DNA of 64,000 nt, taken from assembly GCA_013329055.1 (NCBI GenBank), contig DUKY01000016.1:1-64000 (forward strand), written 5' to 3'. The position numbers were made by a program, and so were the translations under genes. The notes under the pieces are model-generated. The model saw only the letters and a list, made by a program, of their open reading frames with translations. It was not told the origin of the DNA and made no database searches. Below, one piece after another: positions 53,701-59,827 of this stretch (within the stretch, counting starts at the first letter, position 1; each line of letters opens with the position of its first letter). The stretch comes from Nanobdellota archaeon. Lineage in GTDB: Archaea > Nanobdellota > Nanobdellia > Pacearchaeales > GW2011-AR1.

Positions 53701-56700
53701 TTAACTGTAGATAATTCTTCTTATGTAAAAGGTTTTTCTTCAGGTAATGAAACTTTAGTTTCAACTTTAGCGAGTTCTTTCATTAAAAAAGGTGAAAATT
53801 GGAAGATAAGTTGCAGAGCTTATGACTTTACAAGTTATTCATCTTGGATGAATAGCACAGCAATGACTATTTTAAATGGTCCGCCAGTAATGGCAACAGT
53901 AAAAATAAATTCAACTACTAATACAAAAAATGACAGCATTTACGGTTATTGTAATGCGACAGATAAAGACGAAGACGATTTAGCTTATCAATACCAATGG
54001 TATAACGGCTCAACAGTTTATTTTAATGGGACGATTTTCAAGGAAGGGAGTATTTCTACTGGACATTATTTCTCTTGTGGAATTCGGGCTAATGATTCAA
54101 GAGTTTTATGCTGGGGACAGGGATTATATGGACAACTTGGAGATGGGCAAAATACTATTAATAGAACTTCCCCTTATTTGACAACAGATATATCTTCTTA
54201 TTCAAGTATAAGTACTGGATATTTTCATGCTTGTGGGATTAGAGCTAATGATTCAAGAGTATTATGTTGGGGAAGGGGAGAGTGGGGAAATTTAGGGGAT
54301 AGTGAAATAACAAACAATTTGGTTCCAAATTTAACTACTGATTCATCTGCTTATTCAAGCGTAAGTGCAGGGGGTTATCATACATGCGGAATTAGAGCTA
54401 ATGATTCGAGAGTTCTATGTTGGGGATATGGTAATTTTGGGGAACTCGGAGATAGTGAAACAGGAAATAACTTACGACCAAATATCACAACAGATTCATC
54501 TTCTTATTCAAATATAAATACAGGAGGTTATCATACATGTGGAATTAGAACAAATGATTCAAGAGTATTATGTTGGGGATATGGATTATATGGACAACGT
54601 GGAGATGGACAAACTACAAATACCCAATCAAATCCAAATGTTACGAAAGATACATCTGCTTACTCAAGTATAAGTGCGGGTGAGGTTCATACTTGTGGGA
54701 TTAGAGCTAATGACTCTAGAGTATTATGCTGGGGAGAATCACAATATGGAAGGTTAGGAGATACACAAAATGGAGTAGATGTTTTAAATCCAAATTTAAC
54801 TACAGATTCATCACCTTATACTATTGCAAATGCTGGATATTTACATACATGCGGAATTAGACAAAATGATTCAAGAGTTTTATGCTGGGGATATGGAGCT
54901 AATGGACAATTGGGAGATGGAGAAAATCCAAATAATTTAATTCCAAATATTACCACAGATTCGTCTATTTATTCAAGTGTAAGTCCAGGAGGTTATCATA
55001 CTTGTGGTATTAGAGCTAATGACTCAAGAGTTTTATGCTGGGGATTTGGGACATATGGGCAATTAGGTGACGGAAGTAATGCATCGCACAATACATTAAA
55101 CCCAAACCTCACAACAGATTCATCACCCTACAAAAAAGGTTTCTCATCAAGCGAAGAAGTCCTAGTCTCAATCTTAGGAAGTGCTTATTTAAACGTAGGT
55201 CAAAATTGGAGTTTTGGTTGCCGTGCTTATGATTTTACTAATTATTCATCATGGATGAATAGTTCAATTTTAATTGTTAATACTGCACCGATTATGCGAA
55301 CAGTTAAAATAAACTCTACAACAAATTCTTCAACAGAGAATATAAAAGGATATTGCAATGCAACAGATTTTGAAGGGAGTAACTTAGCTTATGGTTATAC
55401 TTGGTATAACGGTTCAACTGTTTATTTTGATGGAACTTATTTTAGAAAAAATTCTCTGGCATTAGGAGAAAATCATGTCTGTGGAATTCGAGCAAATGAC
55501 TCAAGAGTGCTTTGTTGGGGAGATTCAGCATATGGACAATTAGGAGATGGACAAACAACTACTGACAGAGCATCACCATATTTAACAAATGATTCTTTAG
55601 AATATCTTGGAATTTCTGCAGAAAAAGAATATACTTGTGGTATTCGAGCAAATGATTCAAGAGTTTTATGTTGGGGAAAATGCGATTTTGGAAGATGTGG
55701 AGACGGAAATCTTACAACACATAATAATTTAAATCTAACATTAACGACAGATACTTCTGCCTATGCAAGTATAAGTGTAGGAGAAGATCATGTCTGCGGT
55801 ATTAGAGCAAATGATTCAAGGGTTTTATGTTGGGGAGAATGTGATTCTGGAAAATGTGGAGATGGAAATATATCTAACCATGATGTCGGAAATCCAAATT
55901 TAACCACTGATACATCAGCTTATTCAATAATTGCTGCAGGAGGATATCATACTTGTGGAATTCGGGCTAATGATTCAAGAGTTTTATGTTGGGGATTAGG
56001 TGGTAATGGAGAATTGGGTAATGGCTCAATAAGTGATTCTGGAAATCCTCAAATAACAAGTGATAATTCTGCTTATTCAATGATTACCACTGGATATATA
56101 TTAACTTGTGGTATAAGGAAAAGTGATTCAAGAGTTTTATGTTGGGGATATTGTGATCAATATGGAACTTGCGGGGATGGAAATTTTATAGATCATAATA
56201 ATTTAAATCCAACATTAACTACAGATAGTTCTTCATATAGCACAGTAAAAACAAATGATATGTATGCATGTGGTATAAGAAATAGTGATTCGAGAGTTTT
56301 ATGTTGGGGATACAATTATTATGGAACATTGGGAGATGGAACAACCACTGATAAAGCAGATCCAACATTAACAACTGATAATTCTGCTTATTTGGATGTT
56401 AATATGAATTATCATCACACTTGCGGAATTCGTGCAAATGATTCAAGAGTTTTATGCTGGGGTAATAATTGGTATGGTGAATTAGGAAATGGCACCACTT
56501 CTAGTTATACCTCTTATTCACCAAGAGTCACAGTTGATACTTCACCTTATATTTCAGATTTATCTGTACAAGGCAATGAAACTTTAGTTTCAATTTTAGG
56601 AAGTGCTTTTTTAAATGCTGGAGAAACTTGGAAGTTCGGTTGCAGAGCATATGATTTTTCTAGTTATTCATCGTGGATGAATAGTTCAACGATGTATTTT

Positions 56701-58155
56701 GCTCCTCCGAGTTGTGAGATTCAAAGTATTACTGAATTAACTAATACTTCTTATCAGGATGTTGATGGTAATTATATTTGGTATTATAATCCATCTTACG
56801 ATGGTTCTGTTCAGATTTTAGTAAATACTACTGATACAGATGTTGATACTATAAGTTTCCCAACTACTGTTAGTGCAGGTGCTAACGACACTACTGACCC
56901 ATATTCAGTAGATTATACTTGGGATACTGCAGATACTTATAATCAAACTACTACGATAACAATTAATGATTCTTCGGGTAACCTTGGAAATTGTTCATTT
57001 GATATTTATAGAGATAGTGGTGCACCGATATATCACGGATATAATTATGTTGGTGGAGCTAGTTATGTTAATGGTACTGATTATTGGGTTACAGGGGGAG
57101 ATAATTTTTTAATTAAGGTTAATCATTCTGATGTTGGTTCAGGTGTATGGAGACAATATTTTGGATATAATAAAGATGACTGCAATCCAAATGGATGTGG
57201 TGGTTCGCCTTATGAAATTAAATCTTATAAAGATACTGTTTATGCAGATTGGTATGTAAATAATAGTTATTTAGATATTATTAGTGCAACTTGTAATATT
57301 TCTGAATGTTATGATAGTTTGAATGTTAGTAATGTTTGGAATACTACTGTTGCTTTGATTAGTGAAGATTGGGATTTTAAGATGCATACTTATGAGTATG
57401 ATATGGTGACTAGAGGTTTAGGATATACTGATATGGGCATTTGGTTAAAGGTTGATAATTCTGCTCCTATTTCAAATGGTACAACGCAAAGTTCATCATA
57501 TGTTAATGATTTTAATGTTAGTACTTATGATTTTGATAATCGGTCAGGTTTAAGTTCATGTAGTTATAGAATTCATAATGGCAGTGCTTATTCTTTAGGA
57601 TGGACTTCTAGAACTTGTAATGCGAATATTAATGTTGATATTTCAAGTTATTGTGCTTCTGGGCAAAACTGCACTATTGTGTTAAATAGCACAGATCAGG
57701 TTGGACTTACAAGCAGTACTTTTAATGTTAGTGTTTCTATTACAAGTGTTTCGTCTGGAGCAGGATTTTTTATTACTAATAATACCAATGGAAATGTTGC
57801 ATTGTTTGATAAAAATGGTAATTTTTATCTTAAGGGCAAGAAAAATTCTAATCAGGGTACTTTGAATGCTCCGGCAAATTCTTTTGTTCTGCAAAATTCT
57901 TCAGGAACTACTATTGCTTATGTTAATTCAACAGGTTCTTTATTTATGAGGGGAAGCATTTCTGAGGGTTCAAGTTTGACCGGAAAAACTAGTTCAAATT
58001 TAGAGTTTAAGAATTCAACAGACAATTTAATTGGATTTTTTGATAACCAGGGTAATTTAAAACTTAAGGGATATGTTGTGGAAAATTATTTTAGTTATAT
58101 TTTAAGTTTGTTTAACAGAATGGGATTATTTCAATCTGGAGGTTATAGAAAATAG
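44728..58155 (+). CDS. Giant secreted protein with eight seven-bladed RCC1-like propellers
   Basis: A 4475-residue protein with a signal peptide (KNKLLILTLVALTIIGVVIAQ); an in-frame ATG at 44755 would start it directly at that peptide. The core holds 56 copies of an RCC1/alpha-tubulin-suppressor-like repeat centred on HTCGIRANDSRVLCWG followed by GxxGxLGDG and TTDSSAYSSVSAG, in eight groups of exactly seven (about 45259-56560). Each group is preceded by an Ig-like segment (MSTVKINSTTN ... GYCNATDxDGDDLxYQYQWYNGSTVY) and closed by WKxxCRAYDF-x4-SSWMNSS. An additional Ig-like domain (SPIMVINSPQNITYTTSTIIF) separates groups 1 and 2. About 480 further residues form beta domains, and the end (GNVALFDKNGNFYLKGK) resembles other archaeal surface proteins. 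I infer a cell-surface adhesin or fibre; the RCC1 fold binds proteins. Confidence 0.88.
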   Translation: MKYKKVLVDMKNKLLILTLVALTIIGVVIAQNQSLEEELASLEEELVNAGFDWLVNATIDENLDTSTIEVFTQNGNETLAVFENIQEEKFYKIYLTNLNGTQDVFDLRINGSIEFDQILDPAPTMSTVKINSTTNASNENLKGYCNATDADGDDLAYQYQWYNGSTVYLNGTLFKEGTISTGNLHTCGIRANDSRVLCWGEGANGRLGDEGTGDNTVPNITTDNSPYSSVSAGYQHTCGIRQNDSRVLCWGYGDFGQLGDGNSTSHNVLNPNLTTDSSAYSSVSAGYIHTCGIRANDSRVLCWGYGGSGRLGDGDSTSHNVSNPNLTTDSSAYLSVSSGISSHTCGIRANDSRVLCWGDSGSGKLGDGQASTDRTSPYPTTDNSSYSSVSAGYSHTCGIRTNDSRILCWGQGDYGQLGDGSTSAHYSSDPNVTTDSSAYANINAGDYHTCGIRANDSRVLCWGTGDDGQVGDGTSTERTNPTLTSDTSAYSSISAGGDNALGRSHTCGIRASDGRVLCWGDGGYYQTGDGGTTDNTVPTLTSDSSPYKKGFSSGEEILISILGNSFLNKNNIWKLSCRAYDFTEYSSWMNSSTVTISDGRSPIMVINSPQNITYTTSTIIFNITATDESGVGVCKYSLDGATNKSMTNITASQWNATNSSMTNQTHTVKFYCNDSLGNMGDTQTIFRINNNPIVQTATINSTTNKSNESIKGYCNATDTDGDDLIYQYQWYNGSTVYYNGTLFKEDSISASFEYTCGIRASDSRVLCWGEGSYGRQGDGSTTDNLVPTLTSDISPYISVSTGYQHTCGIRVNDSRVLCWGESLYGRLGDGQNGVDVLNPNLTTDNSSYISVSAGYYFSCGIRANDSRVLCWGDSLYGQLGDGQTTFDMNTSTLTTDTSAYSSISAGYQHTCGIRVNDSRVLCWGETANGRVGDGQTTTDRTSPYQTTDSSAYSSVSAGSLHTCGIRANDSRVLCWGESLYGRLGDGQNGVDVLNPNLTTDSSAYTSISAGMRHTCGIRTNDSRILCWGEGEYGRLGDGNNSIHNVVSPNITTDSSVYSSVSAGDYHTCGIRASDGRVLCWGQSDYYQLGDGQNTLDRNESTLTTDTSAYKKGFGSGNETLVSILGNAFIKKGEIWKMGCRAYDFNGYSSWMNSSTITILSGPPTMATVKINSTTSTTSDNINGYCNATDKDGDDLAYQYQWYNGSTVYFNGTIFKDGSISTGYYFSCGIRANDSRVLCWGQGLYGQLGDGQNTINRTSPYLTTDISSYKMISAGYYHTCGIRANDSRVLCWGETANGRVGDGQTTTDRTSPYQTTDTSAYSSISAGLLHTCGIRTNDSRVLCWGESLYGRLGDGQNGVDVLNPNVTTDNSSYFSVSAGGYHSCGIRANDSRVLCWGYGLYGQVGNSGTTDNLIPNVTTDTSSYKSASAGYYHTCGIRNNDSRVLCWGRGDWGNLGDSEITNNLVPNLTTDTSPYTIANAGYVHTCGIRTNDSRVLCWGYGANGQVGDGETTNNLVPNITTDSSIYSSVSPGGYHTCGIRANDSRVLCWGYGTYGQLGDGNNASHSVLRPNITTSSSPYKKSFSSSEEILVSILGNAYLNVGENWSLGCRSYDFTDYSSWMNSSILTINFPPVIQTVKINSTTNKSNENIKGYCNATDTDGNDLIYNYTWYNGSTAYINGTLFKEGTISAGYGHSCGIRANDSRVLCWGEGSNGRQGDGQVTDNLIPTLTTDISAYSSVSAGGYFHTCGIRANDSRVLCWGDSAYGQIGDGQITTDRTSPYQTTDTSAYSSISAGDFHTCGIRANDSRVLCWGESANGRLGNGQTTPDQSNPNVTTDTSAYSSISAGEQHTCGIRANDSRVLCWGDSAYGQLGDGQITTDRTSPYLTTDSSAYSSISAGGIHTCGIRTNDSRVLCWGESLDGRLWDGQDGVNVLNPNLTTDSSAYTSISAGGYHTCGIRQSDSRVLCWGYSAYGALGSVSGGLTTDSSAYLSVSAGGDSVRIRGHTCGIRANDSRVLCWGESENGRLGDGQDGVNVWNPNLTTDSSAYKKGFFSGEEVLISTLMSSFITAGESWKFSCSAYDFIEYSSWVNSTAMTILSSPPTMSTVKINSTTNTKNDPIYGYCNATDEESDDLIYQYQWYNGSTVYFNGTLFKDGSISAGWYHTCGIRQNDSRVLCWGRGDNGRLGDGITANHNNSNPNITTDSSAYSSVSAGYTHTCGIRSNDSRILCWGYGLWGNLGDGETTDNSNPNVTTDFSAYLSISAGYTHTCGIRANDSRVLCWGRGNYGTLGDGSTSTHNTLNPNLTTDTSAYSSVSAGYVHTCGIRTNDSRVLCWGYGNFGHLGDGSTSAHNVGNPNITTSTSPYSSISASAGYHHTCGIRANDSRVLCWGYGNNGQLGDGSATAHNNSNPNVTTDSSSYSSISAGGYHNCGIRANDSRVLCWGYGTQGQLGDGAGAGRPNPTLISGSSIYSSVSAGSYYHTCGIRANDSRVLCWGYGNDGELGDGSTASHNVLNPNITTDSSPYKKGFSSSEEVLVSILGNAYINAGQNWSLGCRSYDFSSYSDWMNSSVMTINTAPVMQTVKINSTTNTSTESIKGYCNATDFEGSDLGYQYQWYNGSTLSINGTIFKEGSISAGWYSACGIRANDSRVVCWGYGAFGVLGDGSTTDNLIPNVTADTSAYKSVSVGDSHACGIRQNDSRVLCWGRCSNDACGDGQTTIDRYTPYPMTDSSEYLMISASNYYTCGIRANDSRVLCWGWGDRGEMGDGISADHTNPIATLTTDTSGYKFIITGDDSSTHSCGIRANDSRVLCWGEGSDGQLGDGDNSSHNNPNPNITTDSSAYTSIALGYLHTCGIRANDSRVLCWGNGYAGQLGDGIIASHEVGNPTLINDASPYLIITSGYENTCGIRQSDKRVLCWGSGTLGGIGNGNNVDVGTPTLTLDSSAYSRITGGFEYYCGIRTNDSRVLCWGYGDYGALGDSSTAVHNTLFPNLTVDNSSYVKGFSSGNETLVSTLASSFIKKGENWKISCRAYDFTSYSSWMNSTAMTILNGPPVMATVKINSTTNTKNDSIYGYCNATDKDEDDLAYQYQWYNGSTVYFNGTIFKEGSISTGHYFSCGIRANDSRVLCWGQGLYGQLGDGQNTINRTSPYLTTDISSYSSISTGYFHACGIRANDSRVLCWGRGEWGNLGDSEITNNLVPNLTTDSSAYSSVSAGGYHTCGIRANDSRVLCWGYGNFGELGDSETGNNLRPNITTDSSSYSNINTGGYHTCGIRTNDSRVLCWGYGLYGQRGDGQTTNTQSNPNVTKDTSAYSSISAGEVHTCGIRANDSRVLCWGESQYGRLGDTQNGVDVLNPNLTTDSSPYTIANAGYLHTCGIRQNDSRVLCWGYGANGQLGDGENPNNLIPNITTDSSIYSSVSPGGYHTCGIRANDSRVLCWGFGTYGQLGDGSNASHNTLNPNLTTDSSPYKKGFSSSEEVLVSILGSAYLNVGQNWSFGCRAYDFTNYSSWMNSSILIVNTAPIMRTVKINSTTNSSTENIKGYCNATDFEGSNLAYGYTWYNGSTVYFDGTYFRKNSLALGENHVCGIRANDSRVLCWGDSAYGQLGDGQTTTDRASPYLTNDSLEYLGISAEKEYTCGIRANDSRVLCWGKCDFGRCGDGNLTTHNNLNLTLTTDTSAYASISVGEDHVCGIRANDSRVLCWGECDSGKCGDGNISNHDVGNPNLTTDTSAYSIIAAGGYHTCGIRANDSRVLCWGLGGNGELGNGSISDSGNPQITSDNSAYSMITTGYILTCGIRKSDSRVLCWGYCDQYGTCGDGNFIDHNNLNPTLTTDSSSYSTVKTNDMYACGIRNSDSRVLCWGYNYYGTLGDGTTTDKADPTLTTDNSAYLDVNMNYHHTCGIRANDSRVLCWGNNWYGELGNGTTSSYTSYSPRVTVDTSPYISDLSVQGNETLVSILGSAFLNAGETWKFGCRAYDFSSYSSWMNSSTMYFAPPSCEIQSITELTNTSYQDVDGNYIWYYNPSYDGSVQILVNTTDTDVDTISFPTTVSAGANDTTDPYSVDYTWDTADTYNQTTTITINDSSGNLGNCSFDIYRDSGAPIYHGYNYVGGASYVNGTDYWVTGGDNFLIKVNHSDVGSGVWRQYFGYNKDDCNPNGCGGSPYEIKSYKDTVYADWYVNNSYLDIISATCNISECYDSLNVSNVWNTTVALISEDWDFKMHTYEYDMVTRGLGYTDMGIWLKVDNSAPISNGTTQSSSYVNDFNVSTYDFDNRSGLSSCSYRIHNGSAYSLGWTSRTCNANINVDISSYCASGQNCTIVLNSTDQVGLTSSTFNVSVSITSVSSGAGFFITNNTNGNVALFDKNGNFYLKGKKNSNQGTLNAPANSFVLQNSSGTTIAYVNSTGSLFMRGSISEGSSLTGKTSSNLEFKNSTDNLIGFFDNQGNLKLKGYVVENYFSYILSLFNRMGLFQSGGYRK
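45259..56560 (+). repeat. Eight ~1.4-kb coding repeats, each one propeller
   Basis: The DNA repeats with a period of about 1.4 kb, and within it about 150-165 bp per blade. Approximate propeller starts: 45259, 46972, 48376, 49786, 51190, 52620, 54046, 55450. Groups 3 and 7 share several near-identical blades in the same order (GLYGQLGDGQNTINRTSPY first; GDSEITNNLVPN, then SPYTIANAGY, then SIYSSVSPGGYHTCGIR), while groups 2 and 3 share others (GETANGRVGDG, then GESLYGRLGDGQNGVDVLN). This mosaic implies block duplication and gene conversion. Confidence 0.85.
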
Positions 58156-58211
58156 GAGATAAAATTATTAAAGGCTTACTGATATATAATAATATAAAAA
58201 TTAGAGGTTAA

Positions 58212-58451
58212 ATGATAAATAAAAAAATTTATAAAGACAAAAAGTCTAAAAATAATATGATACTCCCCGGTGATCCTAAGGGGTTGCCGGATGATTTTTC
58301 TAATGCTATTATTTTTGTGGATAATGCTTCTAAGGGTATTTATAATGTTGTTTTGAGTGGGGTTAATTTATATGGAGAAAAAATGAATAACAAAATTGGT
58401 GTGTTGAGTTTAAAATTGAAAGGGGGAAGTTTTAAAAGTCTTAGGTGCTAA
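58212..58451 (+). pseudogene. Fragment related to the tail-fibre-like gene at 59824
   Basis: An open frame of 79 codons. Residues SKGIYNVVLSGVNLYGEK match NGIYNIVLTNVNLNFST of the gene at 59824 (its residues about 75-92); the preceding NAIIFVDNA and the tail have no clear counterpart. It is probably a displaced remnant, although the frame is open and short-protein translation is possible. It lies directly upstream of the MazF-type pair. Confidence 0.5.
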
Positions 58452-58459
58452 AAGAGATT

Positions 58460-58654
58460 ATGGAAAATGTTAGTTTCGATATACTGAATAAGAAGATTAT
58501 TGATTTAGCAAATGCTGTTGAGGAGATTAAGATTCAGATAAATCTTTTAAAAAATAATTCTTTAAACATTTATGATTCTGAATTAAGAGAAGAGTTAAAT
58601 GAGTGGGATAAATTGAGTACACAAACTTTAGAAAACTTTGAATCTAAGATATGA
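58460..58654 (+). CDS. Probable antitoxin of the MazF pair
   Basis: A 64-residue acidic helical protein (MENVSFDILNKKIIDLANAVEEIKIQINLLKNN ... ELREELNEWDKLSTQTLENFESKI), without an obvious DNA-binding domain. An in-frame GTG is five codons upstream (58445). Its stop overlaps the toxin start by ATGA (58651-58654). Position and size make it the antitoxin. Confidence 0.75.
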   Translation: MENVSFDILNKKIIDLANAVEEIKIQINLLKNNSLNIYDSELREELNEWDKLSTQTLENFESKI

Positions 58655-58977
58655 AAAAAGGAGAGATATTTAATGTTAACTTAATTGGAAGGGGGCATGA
58701 ACAAAAAGGTTTTAGACCAGCAATTGTTTATTCTAGTGTTATTGCAGGAATTGTAGCAATAATTCCTTTAACTAGCATTGAAAAGGCATTAAAGTATGAT
58801 GGTTCTTTAAAAATTATAAAATCCAATACTAATGGATTAAATAGTGATTCTGTCGCTTTGATTTTTCACATAAAAACAATTGATGCAAGATTCCTAAAGA
58901 ATAAAATTGGTGAATTAGATGAAAAGAATTTGCATTTAATAAATAATAAATTAAGAGAATTTTTAGATCTAAAATGA
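58651..58977 (+). CDS. MazF/PemK-family mRNA interferase
   Basis: A 108-residue toxin of the type II MazF/PemK family: MKKGEIFNVNLIGRGHEQKGFRPAIVYSS at the N-terminus with the characteristic G-E-I/V-x-x-V-x-L and E-Q-x-G-x-R-P-A-(I/V)-V-x-S, then VAIIPLTSIEK and a C-terminal IKTIDARFLKNKIGEL strand-helix, corresponding to the family's (I/V)R-x2-D-x2-R-(L/F) end. It cuts RNA at short motifs. It overlaps both its antitoxin upstream and the next open frame (ATGA, 58974-58977). Confidence 0.88.
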   Translation: MKKGEIFNVNLIGRGHEQKGFRPAIVYSSVIAGIVAIIPLTSIEKALKYDGSLKIIKSNTNGLNSDSVALIFHIKTIDARFLKNKIGELDEKNLHLINNKLREFLDLK

Positions 58978-59240
58978 TAAATAAAGAGGTGATAAAAATA
59001 CAAATGAATTTTTTACTCTTTGTAATTGGTATTGTTTTACTTCTTAGTTTTGTTTCTGCTATTCCTCAGACTTTTAGTATTCACGGTAAATTAGAAAATA
59101 ATGCGGGTAGTCCGCTTGAGGGGACTTATAGTAAAATTTATAAATCTTCACTACATATTTTTAATAACATGTTCCCAGTGATCTTTTTAGGTCACTGGAT
59201 GACTTTTCATTCTAGTAAATTTTTGGAGATTTTGAAATAA
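58974..59240 (+). pseudogene. Truncated copy of the tail-fibre-like gene's 5' end
   Basis: Of 88 codons, the first 46 or so encode a signal peptide (MNFLLFVIGIVLLLSFVSA) and IPQTFSIHGKLENNAGSPLEGTY, nearly identical to residues 24-46 of the gene at 59824. After TY the sequences diverge abruptly. The new tail contains the palindrome CCAGTGA ... TCACTGG (59173-59196) and stops in TAA, whose last A is the first base of the next ATG. It looks like a 5' gene-end copy cut off by a palindrome, echoing the gene-end copies elsewhere. It might still be translated for coupling. Confidence 0.65.
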
Positions 59241-59827
59241 TGGCAAATTCTACTCTTGTTTTTGTAGATGCAGGATTCTTATCTGAATTATCTAAACATT
59301 TTGGTGAAGGTAAACATTTAAAATTTGATTATCTTAAATTTTTTAAATTTCTGGCAGAAAAAAGAAAACTAAATCTAAAGAAGGTTTTTTATTATACTGC
59401 TCCACCTTTTCAGTCTAATACTCATAATAAAAAAGAGGTTTTAAGAAAGAAGGGTTATGATAGTTTTATTAACAAAATTAAAAAAGACCTTTTAATTCAG
59501 ATTAGAGAAGGGAGGGTACAAAAATTAATGAGTGTTTATGGAGAGGAATTTAATCAAAAAGGAGTTGATACTTTAATGACTTTAGATTTGGTTTTAGTGA
59601 AAGATAAATTTCCAGAGATAGATGAACTTATTTTAATAACTAGTGATACTGATTTTTGTCCTGTGATTAAAGAAATCAAAAGATTTGGGATTAAAACTAT
59701 TTTATATACTTATATTGAAAGGAAAAGAGATTCTAAATTTTTTCTTTCTCATCACTTAATTGACTGTTGTGATAAAGTTGAATATCTAAAAAAGGAGGAT
59801 ATGATAAAATTTTCGTTTAAAAAATGA
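59240..59827 (+). CDS. NYN-domain ribonuclease-like protein (LabA/DUF88 type)
   Basis: A 195-residue protein of the PIN-like NYN family. Acidic active-site residues appear at TLVFVDAGFLSEL (Asp10), KGVDTLMTLDLVL (D-x6-D) and LITSDTDFCPVIKEIKRFGIKTILY (Asp-x-Asp). This order is that of LabA/DUF88 proteins, thought to be metal-dependent RNases. It is flanked by overlapping starts and stops (TAATG at 59238-59242 and ATGA at 59824-59827), so it is co-translated with the surface gene downstream. It lies among toxin-antitoxin and gene fragments. Confidence 0.9.
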   Translation: MANSTLVFVDAGFLSELSKHFGEGKHLKFDYLKFFKFLAEKRKLNLKKVFYYTAPPFQSNTHNKKEVLRKKGYDSFINKIKKDLLIQIREGRVQKLMSVYGEEFNQKGVDTLMTLDLVLVKDKFPEIDELILITSDTDFCPVIKEIKRFGIKTILYTYIERKRDSKFFLSHHLIDCCDKVEYLKKEDMIKFSFKK

